A stretch of DNA of 64,000 nt from Codonopsis lanceolata (lineage: Eukaryota; Streptophyta; Magnoliopsida; Asterales; Campanulaceae): the NCBI GenBank assembly GCA_013146195.2, contig CM028379.1, positions 92,299,401 through 92,363,400 of the forward strand, written 5' to 3'. Numbering within the stretch: the first letter of the stretch is position 1; every line of letters starts with the position of its first letter. Positions 13,013-24,502 of this stretch are shown in pieces. The notes beneath the pieces are model-generated. The model saw only the letters and a list, made by a program, of their open reading frames with translations. It did not search any database and was not told the origin of the DNA. The position numbers and the translations under genes were made by a program.

Positions 13013-13930
13013 TTGGAATATGAATTATTTACTTAAAACCATTAAATAGATCCACGTTTTATAGACCAAAAGATATACTAAGTTTTCTTAAGTAAAAATG
13101 GCTGCATACTAGCTAGGTTGTATCAGCCGATGTATTAAAATTGATAAAATAAAAAATAAAAAAAAAATCCCTTTTTACTCAAACAATGTATTCTCTAACA
13201 CTTTCCTTGTTTGTGCTAGGAAAAATTGTATATCTTATATCTCATACACAATATCCCTAAAATCTTGTGAAAGAGAAAACACTCCGATTCTATGGTACAT
13301 TCAAATTCAAAATTTGTTTCTAACAGATTAGAGCTCAAAGAATCCTATATAAAGGTCACTGAAGCAAAGATTGAAGACACTGAAGCATTCATTCAATTCT
13401 CAAGCAATTATTCATTTGAAGTGCTCCAGCCTTAAACATTTACAAGATAGCTTTTCATTTCAATTCTCTTCTAGTTCTTATTTAGATAATCACTATATTT
13501 ATTGTTTCCGACTTCTTTCACATGTTTAAAGAACCTTTGATTGTCCCACTAGTGTGATTGATTCTCAATCATAGTCCAAAATACCGGTCTTTGTTATACA
13601 TTGATCAATTAGTGATCATCTAGGTTATTAATAATAATAGTGTACTTCAAAAATCCAAGTTTGACCAAATTGGTAGTGGACATATCAGCTAACATTATGA
13701 ACGTACCACTTCTAAATACCTTGTTACTTATTCATTAGTTTATAGAACTGTTCTATCACTTAATCATCTTCAATCTACTTAAGTGTTAACCAGCTACTTT
13801 TCTCAGTCATTTATTCAGCTATTGTATAAATTGTGCTTCATTTCTCTCCTTTTACTTGTGATCTCAAAAATCTCTTTCTTGCTTAAATTGTGTCAGCAAG
13901 CTGACCAAATGGTTGTTGAAGAAGAAGCGA
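13013..13930 (+). repeat. degenerate copia (SIRE-like) LTR remnant
   Basis: Begins TGTTGGAATATGAA and has a TATA-like CTATATAAAGG at ~13350. Its middle part shares word order with the LTR fragment at 4165-4796: an AATCCAAG..TTGAC segment, a GGTAGTGGAC segment, ATTATGAACGTACC, then an AATCATCTTCAATC..CTTAAGTGTTAA tract. Identity is low and the right limit is uncertain. No flanking internal region is seen, so it could be an old solo LTR. Confidence 0.4.
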
Positions 13931-15336
13931 ACACTATTTGAGTTTTAAAATTTTCACATAGCCCCTTTTGTTCTGATAAAGTTACTTATGACTATTATTT
14001 TGATAATGTTACCCAAATTGGTCCCTAATTGAAAATAAAAAGACTTGTTTGCCCTTTATTTAAAGCACATGACTTAATGGTGTTTGGGCAAACGACTTCA
14101 CGTTCAAACATTCTTTGATCAATTGTGATTATTTTGAAGTTTGGGGACTAATCATGGATTTTGTTATAATACAAGGACTAATGATGTAACAAAGAGAGTA
14201 ATCGTTAGAGTCGGCCGGTTACCCAATAAAAAAAAAACTAAGTAGTGTATTTAAAACACTTGTTAATAATATCTAATTTTTCGATAATTTAATATACTAT
14301 GATTGGTTGTTATGCCAAGTAAAGGCAAACCACTAGTCAATTTTGTTACGAGTATCTTTGTATCTAGTATCTACTGCAACAAACATTAATTTGTCGTTTC
14401 AACCCATGCCCTACTTGGTGTTTTAATAGGACCAGATTCCAAAGAAATCAAAACAGTGTGTGACCTGACCATCTACCGACTTAATTAACGAAAAGTGATA
14501 GGAACACAATACTCAATCTTGACCTCTGAATTTCAATCAAAGAGACAAGGATATGTCTGAACACAAGGGGAAGATCATATGCAAAAGTAGCTTCAATTTA
14601 GAAAGAGACCGTCTTATTATTTGCTTTTCTTCGTTGTTAATGAATGGTTAATTAAACCTACTAATTCATTTACTCTTATTTAAGGTTGTAGACTCATTTT
14701 TTAATGTAACTTGCATTCCACCAATGAAATAAAATTTGACAAAAAAAAAAAAAGAACCAATAAAAAGAGTTTTTTAAAAAAAATTATGGTGTGTACTGTG
14801 TAGGATGTATCCACACCCTCAACTAACATGTAGAAAATTGACATTGTTATCTATATGAACAAATTTAGTTGACACATCATATCCATATTTGCATTTCAGA
14901 TATTTTTTATTAAAAAAATGACGTAAATTTTAGGTGACATCTAATTTCTTTCACATCCACATTAACATTAGTGATGCTCTCAAAATTAAAATTTTAACAA
15001 ATTGATATAGCGTGTCAAACCTAAACGACCCTCACAAACTTTAAAAATATATATATGTATAGATTTACATGTTAGATCGTGGATGCGAAACAAGTCTTGT
15101 TTAATTTATGCATTAGTCAAGTTTTTTTTTTAAATTTTAAATACAACTTGTACTTTTGTATCAAAATAGAATATAAATACAACTACTTCTTCAAACGTCA
15201 CGTTGAATCTTTATTATTACAATATTATTATTATTATGTTATCAATTTCTTTTGCCTTTAGAAATTAAGCGCATAGAACTGATCGCTTTAAGACATGTAA
15301 TTACTACTATCAATGATCAATACGCGACTACGCGGC
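13931..15336. other. intergenic and presumed distal promoter of gene A
   Basis: AT-rich, with an A-run at 14742-14754 and no supported gene. The 15079-15261 frame is low-complexity Tyr/Phe/Leu sequence and is not believed. Regulatory sites beyond the TATA box cannot be called without expression or comparative data. Confidence 0.4.
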
Positions 15337-15344
15337 TATAAATA
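15337..15344 (+). promoter_or_regulatory. TATA box of gene A
   Basis: TATAAATA in the context GGCTATAAATAGAGG, a canonical plant TATA box, 86 bp upstream of the ATG at 15423. A start site about 30 bp downstream would give a short leader of roughly 50 nt, almost all of it the (GA)n run. Confidence 0.7.
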
Positions 15345-15380
15345 GAGGGGGACATCCCATTTCACTCATACAAAGCCATA

Positions 15381-15383
<3 letters not shown>

Positions 15384-15422
<39 letters not shown>
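15384..15422 (+). repeat. (GA)n microsatellite in the gene A 5' leader
   Basis: About 19 GA units run directly into the start codon context AGAGATGG. GA/CT repeats in plant leaders are known binding sites for BBR/BPC (GAGA-binding) proteins; a role here is inference. Length variation would change leader length without touching the protein. Confidence 0.9.
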
Positions 15423-15427
<5 letters not shown>

Positions 15428-15538
15428 TGTGATTGAAAAGCTCCACATGAATGGAGGAAATGGAGATTGCAGCTACTCAAATAACTCGCTTGTTCAGGTA
15501 TACATACGCATGCATGCTGTACCTATATATATATATAT

Positions 15539-15589
<51 letters not shown>

Positions 15590-18500
15590 TCATTTTTGCT
15601 CTCGTCTTGACAAGTTTTACCACGGGTAGTAAACTCTTGTCGAAACTGGGCATTGGGCGACCAGCAATTTTGACCTATATTATTTACAAAATATTTGTAA
15701 AAATTTAGGTAAGACGGTCTTATAATAAATATTTTTTGTAGATGAATTTCTTCTTATCAGACTCACTGTGTGTTAGTGAGTTGAACTGTAAAAAGATGAA
15801 GCTCCATCATACGAATTAAGATATGTAAGATCTACGTCTTATAAGAGACTTACTCTTAAATCTTCTTTTTCTAAAAAACATGATCATATGGATGCCTTTA
15901 GATTATTAACTACAGAACCGGCTAAAACTGTGACATTCGTGATGTTCCATTGTGAACAATAACTCCAAAGATATTTGAGTTATACTCTCTTCGTTTTCAA
16001 ATTATCGTCATTCTTTAATTTATCGTCCATTCTAAAATAATTGTTCTTTTTAAAACTTTTTCTTTTAAGAAAATATTTTTACCACTTTATCCTTATTTTT
16101 TCTGTTTACTTTAATTATTACCACTTAATCAAGGGTATTAAAGGAAATCACACATTTCACTAATATTTATAATACAATTAATTATTTTTTCTTAAACGAT
16201 ATTACAAATCAAAGAAGACAATACTAATTTGAAAACGGAGGGAGTAATCATAGTACTAGTGTTTGTTGTATTAAACTATTAATGTAAGCTACACGAAGAA
16301 AGTTCCGTTTCGGATTCTCATGTTTTAGATGAGTATTTATGAGGATTCAAAACTGCAAAATTCTCGAGTTAAGTGTAATTTATTTGGAAATAACGATTGT
16401 TTTATCTTTCTATTTCCTTCTATATGATCATGCTTCAATCCTTTCCTTTCCATTCATAGAAATGAATAAAATTATATAAGTCAATAAATACAGTCAATCT
16501 ATTTTCTCAAAACCAACCCACTTCTTTTGCAATAATCACATTTGGCACCGAAAGTCGAAAACCTTGTACTTCCTTCGTTCCTAAATTATCTTCCTCCTTT
16601 CATTTTTCGTCTGTTTCCAAATAATTGTCCAGTTTAAAACTTACCTTTTTAGAACATCACTTTTACCACTTTACTCTTACTTTTCATCCTATTTTAATTA
16701 TGGACCACATACACATGAGCTTTAAAGTAAACTACGTACACATTAAATCAATATAAATAATCAAGTTAATTGTTTTTTCTTAATCAGTGCGCCCGATTAA
16801 CTAGGACGATAATTTAAGAACGGAGGGAGTACTATTTATGTCTCCATTGAAAAAAGTACGCTTCAATTTATTCTTTTTGGTCGAGTAATTTAAAAAACTT
16901 TCATATGGATATTTAACATAACTTTATTACTCCCTCCATTCCAAAATATATATCGTTGGAAGTTTTTCACACAGATCAAGGAAACATATTACAAAGACTA
17001 AACTGTCCGTATTTACTTTACTTCAAACATTAATGATGTGTCTTTTGATACTCTTGCCCAAACAGTCAACACAAGTTACAGAGTCAATAAATATGGATAG
17101 AATTGGAAAAAAAAGGAAAAAAAGTTCATTGAAAATTGCAAAGTGGCATCTATTTTAGAACAAAAAAAAAAAACTCTTCCAAAACGACTTATATTAACGG
17201 TGGGAATAGTTTAAAGAAATTAAAACAAGAATCCTTGAAACCACAATAAAAGAACAATACATAGTTCATGCATGCATTATATATATTAAAATAATTATAT
17301 TTTAATGATACGGTTACTTCCACTTTCCCATTTTCCTCACTTTATTGTATTCTAGTTAACAAGACTACTATAAATAGTTTTAATGGTGAATTGGAATATG
17401 AGAATATATTGATAATGAAGTAAATTGCTCCAAGTTTCTCTCTAATCTCTAAAATTCTCTCTCTTTTTAATTCTAGTTCTTAACATTGGTATCAGAGCCT
17501 GGTTCCAATTATGGACCCTCGAAAAAAAATCCAATGCAGAGTTTCGTAACTACGTTTATGAAACTTTAGCCAGCCATGAGTCAAATTTCATCAGAATCAA
17601 AGCAACTATGCAAAAAGTGCTTACTGAGTTGCAAGCTTTACGAGCTTTCCATACTCGGTCCACCAATACCATCGACATCAACCCCCTTCTCTCAAATCAA
17701 CACTCCACCACAATCATGATTGCCCACAAACCTCTAGTAGACCACCATACCAACCTAAAATTACTCTTCCCAAAAGTTGAGCGGTTGGATCACTTCCTAT
17801 TCTCTCTCCAGATCAATGGTTGTTTCGTCTCTTGTCCTCCCGCGATATTACCATTAAAACCGATACCGTCGAGTACGGGACTGCTAGAGTCTCCCCGATG
17901 ATCACATTAATTGCACCGGACACACTAATACGTCAAAGACATGATTACTAGTGCTGCCTAGTCTTTATCCTTGTGGACAAGGATAATTAAAGGGGGAATG
18001 AATGATCCGATTACTTCCACTTACCCACTTTCCCCCATTTCTCCCACTTTCTTGTGTTCTAGTTAGCAAGACTGCTATAAGTAGTCTTAATGGTGAATTA
18101 GAATAGGAATATATTGATAATGAAGTAAATTGGTCCAAGTCTCTCTAATCTCTCAAATTCTCCTTCTCTCTCTCTCTCTCTTTTTCTCTCTCTCTTTAAT
18201 TCTAGTTCTGAACATTTAATTCAATAATTTATTAAAAAATAAATTAAATAATTTATTAAATATAATTTTATTATTTTATTAAACTATTGTTATTATTTAT
18301 CAAATAATTCTTTAATAATTTAGTTGATAAATTATTCAATATTTTTTTTATAAAAATGATAACCACCTTCACCTTCACATATGTGGTGAATCCTATCCGT
18401 TAAATATTTTAAATTAATTTAATTTTAGTCGGTATATAGTTTTTGTCAATTGTGAGTAAGCTAATGAGCGCTATTGCACTATAGATATATTTTTCCCTTA

Positions 18501-20403
18501 CTTTTTTGCTTAGAAATTATATCTTCTTTTTTGTATTTTTATATTTCATCATTTCTTACCTTTTTTTGTTCATAAATATATTTTTTTAACCTCTAAAAGA
18601 TTTTTTTTAATCTCTTATAATTTAAGAACCAAAAAACAATTTAATTTTTAACTGCAACTATCCTTAAAGATTTTTCTACACTTTTAAAAACCTAGGGGAG
18701 GTAACTAAAATTAATTCCATTAAAAATTGGATAACAGTTATGGATAATGACGAAATTGCATTTCCTTTTGAAAGTACAATATCAATTTTTTTCTTGAAAA
18801 ATAGTACAGTAGTAAAATGTAAAAATTTATTAAAGTATAATGACAAAATTAACCATTTTTGTGTTAACGTGAACTTTATAATTGGAGAGAGGAGGGAGCA
18901 CAATATTATAATTAAAACGAAATATTTGTGGGAACTGCCCTTTTAAATTTGTTCTGTGTGGTAAGATCAAGAATAATTTCTGATCGAGTTTCTCTTTATA
19001 TTTATTTTTCTCTTGGACAGAGAAAAGTAATTTCCATGACAAAACCCATAACAGAACAAGCAATAACAGATCTCTACTGCAGCAACCTCCACAAAACCAA
19101 AAGCCTATGCATTGCAGACTTGGGCTGTTCCTCTGGACCAAACACTTTGTTTGTAGTTTCTGAGCTCATCAAGACAGTTGATACTGTTAGGCTTAAATTT
19201 AGCCATCAATCTCCAGAATTCCAAATTTACTTAAATGATCTCCCTGGAAATGATTTCAACAACATTTTCCGTTCCCTGCCAAAGTTCCAAGAAGATCTGC
19301 GAAAACAAATGGGGCCTGGTTTCGGGCCATGTTTTTTCAATGGTGTGCCCGGCTCCTTCTTTGATAGGCTTTTTGCCTCCCAAAGTATGCATTTTGTCCA
19401 CTCTTCTTACAGTCTCATGTGGCTCTCACAGGTATGTACCATTTTTTTTTAATATCCCGTTGAATTTATTGATTTATTTTTGGTGAAGTTACGTGATCTT
19501 TTAAGTTAATTCATTAATCAGGTTCCAGAAGGGGTAGAGAATAACAAGGGGAACATATATATGTCAAGTACGAGCCCTCCCAACGTGCTTAGAGCTTACT
19601 ATGACCAATTTCAAAGGGATTTTTCGATGTTTCTAATGTGTCGTTCAGAAGAAATGGTGGCTGGAGGACGCATGGTTTTGACGTTTTTGGGGAGAAAAAG
19701 CGATGATCCTTCTAGCAAAGAATGTTGTTACATTTGGGAACTATTAGCCATGGCTCTCAATGAGATGGTTTCAGAGGTAACAAATACAGTATTTCTTTAC
19801 TTTTTTGGTAATTTATAAGAAGCCTATAAAATCTATCTAGACCATTTTATTCTACCAATAGTAAACTTAAATATGCATAACGTTACTGTCACATAAATTT
19901 TATAAAGGAAATGAAATAATATTGCTTTCTACCACTTATTACAAATCAATCAGCTAGACGATGAAAAAAAGTTCACTGACAAGGATTTGCACTTGTTTCT
20001 GAAGTTGATGAACAATCACTGAATTTCAATGCAGGGAACCGTAGAAGAGGGAAAAATGGATTTGTTCAATATTCCACAGTACACGCCATCCGCTAAGGAG
20101 GTAAAACTTGAAGTCGAGAAAGAAGGATCTTTCACGATTGATCGCCTTGAAGTCTCTGAAGTGAATTGGAATGTTAACGCCAAAAATTTTAATTACCCAT
20201 CGGAAGGATCTGATAATGACTCGGGAGGATACAAAGTGGCAAAGTATATGAGGGCTGTTGCTGAACCTATGCTTGCTAGTCACTTTGGGGAATCGATCAT
20301 AGACGAGGTTTTTGAGAGATACAAGAAAATTATTGCGGATCGTATGTCGAGGGAGAAGACTGAGTTCATCAATGTCACTGTTTCCATGACTAAGAAGGGG
20401 TGA
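15423..20403 (+). CDS. SABATH carboxyl methyltransferase, SAMT/BSMT type (gene A)
   Basis: Predicted to transfer a methyl group from S-adenosylmethionine to the carboxyl of salicylate or benzoate, giving volatile methyl esters. Exons are 15423-15497, 19021-19431, 19522-19776 and 20035-20403, with all introns GT..AG and phase 0. Together they encode 369 aa, the usual family length, with no internal stop. Residues 8-12 are HMNGG; Q25 ends exon 1 and corresponds to a SAM/substrate-contacting Gln. The SAM loop DLGCSSGPNT is at 58-67 and LNDLPGND at 96-103. SSYSLMWLS at 153-161 carries the Met-Trp pair that lines the salicylate pocket in Clarkia SAMT. CCYIWELLAM and a late Met (319, before RAVAEP) also match that pocket. 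Position 10 is Asn, as in BSMT-like enzymes, rather than Lys. Likely cytosolic, as no targeting peptide is visible. Salicylate versus benzoate preference cannot be settled from sequence. Confidence 0.9.
15524..15582. repeat. (TA)n/(CATA)n microsatellite
   Basis: Two pure TA runs flank three ACATAC units, 26 bp inside intron 1 of gene A. Low-complexity frames that cross it (Tyr-Ile repeats) are not coding. Confidence 0.9.
15740..15860. repeat. dispersed repeat, copy also at 60915-61010
   Basis: Shares GTTAGTGAGTTGAACTGTAA, a GAGC/AGCTCCATCAT segment, ACGAATTAAGATA and a final GAGACTTACTC with 60915-61010. A weaker relative lies near 54200-54300. Family unknown. Confidence 0.5.
15985..16244. 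mobile_element. Stowaway-like MITE
   Basis: 260 bp between TA dinucleotides. Inverted ends are CTCTCTTCGTTTTCAAATTA and TAATTTGAAAACGGAGGGAG. TA target duplication and CTCCCTCCGT-type ends are Stowaway (Tc1/mariner) hallmarks. Confidence 0.8.
16569..16829. mobile_element. Stowaway-like MITE
   Basis: 261 bp between TA dinucleotides, with ends CTTCCTTCGTTCCTAAATTA and TAATTTAAGAACGGAGGGAG. Same family as the copies at 15985 and 33648. Confidence 0.8.
16930..17206. mobile_element. Stowaway-like MITE, diverged
   Basis: 277 bp between TA dinucleotides; left end CTCCCTCCATTCC, right end eroded to CGGTGGGAA. A related but distinct subfamily, with internal words such as ATATATATCGTTGGAAG near the left end and AACGACTTATATTAACGG near the right. 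Confidence 0.6.
17306..18214 (+). mobile_element. TRIM (miniature LTR retrotransposon) in gene A intron 1
   Basis: Only 909 bp but structurally complete. Left LTR 17306-17485 (TGATACGGTTACTTCC..TTCTTAACA); primer-binding site TGGTATCAGAGC (17487-17498), complementary to initiator tRNA-Met; ~500-bp internal part; purine tract AAAGGGGGAATGAA just before the right LTR; right LTR 18003-18214 (TGATCCGATTACTTCC..TTCTGAACA), longer because of an expanded (CT) run. The target duplication TTTAA (17301-17305 and 18215-18219) is perfect. The internal part has a short gag-like frame (17608-17901) but no protease, RT or integrase, so it needs enzymes from another element. It has the same orientation as the gene. 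Confidence 0.9.
18215..18960. other. AT-rich end of intron 1
   Basis: Runs such as AATAATTTATTAAA near 18220-18340 and poly-T stretches. No gene or element was recognised. The frames here on both strands (18676-18903 and 18740-18946) are AT-rich chance frames. Confidence 0.4.
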
Positions 20404-21325
20404 TTGATCTCCATATATGCATCCAGGAGTTGTGTGTTGGTCATTTCCTTTGGTTTTCGTTGTGGGGTATGTTTGTGTGTTGGTACTTGATTCCTGTGGT
20501 TAAAATTTCAATAATCTAAACAGAAATTGAATCAGAGTCTTAATTTATATTTGAAATTCCAGAAATAATTGTTTTTATTTTCATTTTGAAAAATCACAAA
20601 GTAATGTATTAATTTAGGATTAAAAATAGTTTGTTAAAATAGGTATTATGGCCAAATAGACACAGTAACGAAGGCACAAAAATAACCAAATTGGTGTATT
20701 ATTCAAAATGTTCCTTTTGAATTGGAAAAGGGCTTGCACGCCAAATCAAAAATGCTGAAACATAATGAATAAGAAAACATAGCTAATTGCAGAAAGAAGA
20801 AATTGTTATTTGCCCCAAGCGATTTCTTGACTAAGCAAGATGGAAGGGAGAGTCTCAGTCAATCTGTGTATCTAGGTTAGAAATCACGATGCATCAATTT
20901 TGAATGTGATGCATCGATTTAGAATCACGATGCATTGATTTAGAACCATGATGCCTCGTTATGTTACACAATTAGGAATCATACATTGCCTTGCATGAAG
21001 CAAAGCTCGGTGTGCGGGTGTGTTCAGTTCATTATGGATATACTCGTTTTTTTACATTTAAGCAATGACATGAGGGAACCGACACAGTTATCACCTAATA
21101 TTCTTAGTCAAAATGTTTCAATTTTCTTAACTAGACCAAAAATAGGTCCAAAATCTCTTTCCAAATATGCCCAAGCCAACTTAGTCTGTACGATGGTGCC
21201 CAATGTTCTAAGAAATCAAAATTATGTAAAGAACCCCTCCCCCAGCACCCCCTTCCCCCAAAAATAAAATAAATTATCTTTTATTTTATAATAAAAGCAC
21301 TACACCCCTCTTGCTGCCTCATTGT
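20404..21325. other. 3' flank of gene A, with a short minisatellite
   Basis: Holds the presumed 3' UTR of gene A; no unambiguous polyadenylation signal could be chosen. At 20881-20958 three to four imperfect ~21-bp units of the form TCACGATGCATCGATTTAGAA follow one another. Nothing else was recognised; the 20986-21267 frame resembles no known protein. Confidence 0.5.
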
Positions 21326-21770
21326 CAGGGGCGGTCCAGAGGTATGTCTAGAGGGGCGACAACCATGGGCTCCTGCTTTTGGGCGCTCCAAATTTGTAAA
21401 AAGTATCTTATACATTATATATACAATTTGATGGTAAATAATTTAGTAACTGGCTTTATGACATGTTGGTTAAGGCGCTTCTGAGGATACTGGAGAACCC
21501 AGTTTTGAAAGTTGGAGGAGTATTATATTTTATTCTTTTTTGGTCTATAATTTATTTTCAAAGATATATAATATGTTGTAAATCAGTACTGTCATTATAG
21601 ACTTGTTGTCCTAATAAACAATGTATTTGATTATTGACTAAACGGTACCAGATCCAATTCCTATCGTAGCCATTACAAAAAATTGTGTAGAATTTTTATT
21701 TTTATATATATAGAAGGGACCTCTCTATTTTTTTCCGCCATGGCCGCCCAAAAGTATAGAGACGACCCTG
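21326..21770. mobile_element. hAT-like non-autonomous element
   Basis: Ends CAGGGGCGGTCC and GACGACCCTG are imperfect inverted repeats of the hAT CAGGGGCGG type. The flanks CTCATTGT and CTCACTAT form an imperfect (6/8) 8-bp target duplication. 445 bp, no transposase. Confidence 0.65.
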
Positions 21771-21827
21771 CTCACTATACATTAGAGTTTGAATATTAAT
21801 TTTTCCACCAAAATGGCAAAATATGTA

Positions 21828-22045
21828 CTCCCTCCGTCACTAAATATTTTCATCTCTGACCCGATACACCATCTAATAAAAATTGATTCACTATATTATA
21901 AATATTAGTGTAATACATGGTTTACTTCAACGCTCTTGTGCATTGACTCATAATTAAAATATGTAGAAAAAATAAGGAACAAAAGGTAAACATGTTTTCC
22001 TCAAAAGAATTTTTTTTATAGAGGAGAATTATTTTGGAACGAATA
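21828..22045. mobile_element. Stowaway-like MITE, right end uncertain
   Basis: Left end TA-CTCCCTCCGTCACTAAATA is clear. The right end is inferred from AATTATTTTGGAACGAATAA and is weak. Confidence 0.45.
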
Positions 22046-22073
22046 AAAAAGAAATGCAAAAACGTGTGTAGGA

Positions 22074-23640
22074 GGAAATTTGGTAAGACGGATCCGTAAG
22101 ACGAAGCTCCAATAGGAATTCGTGGATCATAATAAATATAAAACATATTACCAGAATTCCTAGAAATGGTCCAGCTAAGATGGTTTGAGATATAAGCTTT
22201 TTACCTTGATGGATGTTCCCGAGACCTATTAGCCCCATAATTGTTTTTAATTGAAATGTTTCATCTTTTGCTCCAGTGCTCCCGGTTTTCCAACAGTTGT
22301 TGCCAAAAATTTCTACCTCCCTAACCTTTGCAATTTAATTCTCTGTCAACTCCGTTAGCCCTCCATTAACTTCATTTGCCTTATGATGCTAGACAGACCC
22401 TAACGAACTTTAATGAAACACTAAGTAACACATTTAAAGATAAACGTAACACATTTAAAAGATAAAAGTGACACCTTTTAAGTTCAAAAGTAAAACTATC
22501 AAGGAGAAAAAATATTATTATTTTCATTAAAGTGAAAAGTGATATTTATAGGATCAAAAGTGACACTTTTAAAGATAAAAAGTTGCATATTTAATACTAA
22601 AAAGTGACACTTTTAATAACGATAATTTTTAGTTATAAGACAAAATGACACTTCTAGAATCAAAAGTAAAACATTTAATGCCAAAAAGTGACACTTTTAA
22701 TGTTATAAAGTGGCACTTTAATATCAAACGTAATTGTTTCCATTTATAAAAAATGAGACACTTTTTAAAATAAAAGTAACACGTTTAATACTAAAAGTGA
22801 CACATTCCAAAAAGTAACACTTTTTTAGGAAAAAAATATAATTTTTATTAAAAATGCAAAGTGACACTTCTAAGGTCAAAAGTGACATATTTTCTACTAC
22901 AAAGTGAAATTGTTAATAGTAAAAAGTGACACTCTACATATATAAACATGAGAAATGACACTGTAATTTTTAAAAACTAAGGGGTTGCATTGAAATTTTT
23001 GAATTTTACCTCATTTAATCTGGATAGTTCCCTCCCAAGATACATAAATTATTAGAGGAGTTCCTTGATGTCATGCCCGTTCTCACTTTCGAGGGTTAGG
23101 ATTAAGGGTCGGTTTCCCTAGTTCACTGAGACTAGATAATTGTGTAGATAGTCAAGCTAGGGAACTCAATCTTCCCAATGTTTGACCTAGACATATATGT
23201 AAAAGTTAGCTCGAAGCTTTTGCCTAATAGAATGATAAAGCTAGAAAAAATCAATAGTAAGAGAGATGTTTGTAGTCTTATTTCTTCCTTCCTAAGAGGA
23301 TTGGCCTTCTACCCATACATCGCTGCCATATCCTATACATATCAAGTAACTTATGCATATCAAGTCACAGAACCTCTCAACCACTCTCATAAGCTTGCTT
23401 TTTGAATTTACCCGTAATCGGAATTTTAGTTGCAAAATGGGCAATAATAAGAATTCGGGATGAGATTGGGCAAATGAATTCCCTCTTCATCTGAGGACGG
23501 AAATAACTCCTCAGAAAATGGAAAAGTATCCTGCTCTTCCCACCTTGCATGCACTACAAATTTTATTATCCTGCTCTTCCCACCCATGCACTACAAATTT
23601 TATTCCATGTATTCCATAGATCCATGTATTCCAGCTCTAT
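22074..23640. repeat. tandem array unit 1
   Basis: About 1.57 kb. The tRNA-like word is altered here to TTCCCGAGACCTATTAGCC. The tail contains a local duplication of ATCCTGCTCTTCCCACC (near 23528 and 23568). Confidence 0.75.
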
Positions 23641-23659
23641 TTTGGAATTCAAAAATTTG

Positions 23660-24502
23660 TCATAATAATATTTGGTAAACTTCTATTTTGGAATTCTATA
23701 GATATAAAAAATAAAATTTTGAAATAAATAAATTTTGATAAAATTTTTCATCATAAACTTTTCAAAGTATTCAATTGCAAAATGTATAACATCTATGAGC
23801 TATGATATAAAAAATAAAATTTTGAAATAAATAAATTTTTAATAATAATATATAAGTATATTAAATAATTATTTAAAATTACTTCGTTTGCATATTCCGG
23901 TACACTAGTTATTTTCTATCTTGATTTGGTAATTTTCTTATATATTAAAATATACAAAATGTTTATAAAGCATATTTATAAGAAATTTTAGATTTATTCA
24001 CTCTTTTAAGATCTTTCTCAACTATATCATCAAATTATATCACATTCTCTCATTTTTTTGGCTCATTCGTTACATGTTCATTTGGTTTTTTTTTGTTGAT
24101 TATTCGATTATTGTAATCCATTAATCCATATTCTAAGATAATTAAGTTTTTTGTTGATTAGGCATGCCATTTTATTATTAATGAGCTACTAAAAATGTCA
24201 TTTTTTAAAAAAGTTTGACTTTCAAACGAGAACTATTTACCGGAACGGAGCGAGGGAGTATATAATACTTGATAATTCACAACTCAAAAATGAAAAAAAA
24301 TTTACATAAATTTCAAAGAGTTGAACCCATGATGACCTCTCAACCAAATCAAAACAGCTCATCCAATGGACCACTAAATCACATATGAAATTTAAGTGAC
24401 AGTATAATATTTAACTCTATATATGACTATATTATAAGTTTGGGCCCCTCAAAATTAGGGGCCTAGGGCGATCGCCCTTCCAGACCACCCTCAGGGGCGG
24501 CC
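23660..24502. other. insert between array units 1 and 2, with hAT-like end
   Basis: AT-rich DNA that is not part of the unit. The last ~200 bp resembles the reverse complement of the hAT-like element at 21326 (CCTCAAAATTAGGGGCC, GTTGAACCCATG, ending TTCCAGACCACCCTC). A MITE-like right end GGAACGGAGCGAGGGAGTA lies at ~24241-24260. Left limits are not resolved. Confidence 0.35.

Larger units (their letters stand above)
15498..19020 (+). other. intron 1 of gene A (3.5 kb, transposon-filled)
   Basis: Starts GTATAC after the codon for Q25 and ends TTGGACAG before the exon 2 codons RKVIS. SABATH first introns are usually a few hundred bases or less; in gene B the matching intron is 225 bp. The extra length is explained by a TA microsatellite, three MITEs, a dispersed repeat and a TRIM element, itemised separately. 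Introns 2 (90 bp) and 3 (258 bp) are free of such insertions. Confidence 0.85.

Noticed and set aside
15423..15708. Frames reading through exon 1 into Tyr-Ile repeats
   Set aside because: They cross the GT donor at 15498 into the TA microsatellite; only the first 25 codons are exon.
17608..17901. Possible host gene in intron 1
   Set aside because: It lies between the two LTRs of the TRIM and reads as a gag-like remnant.
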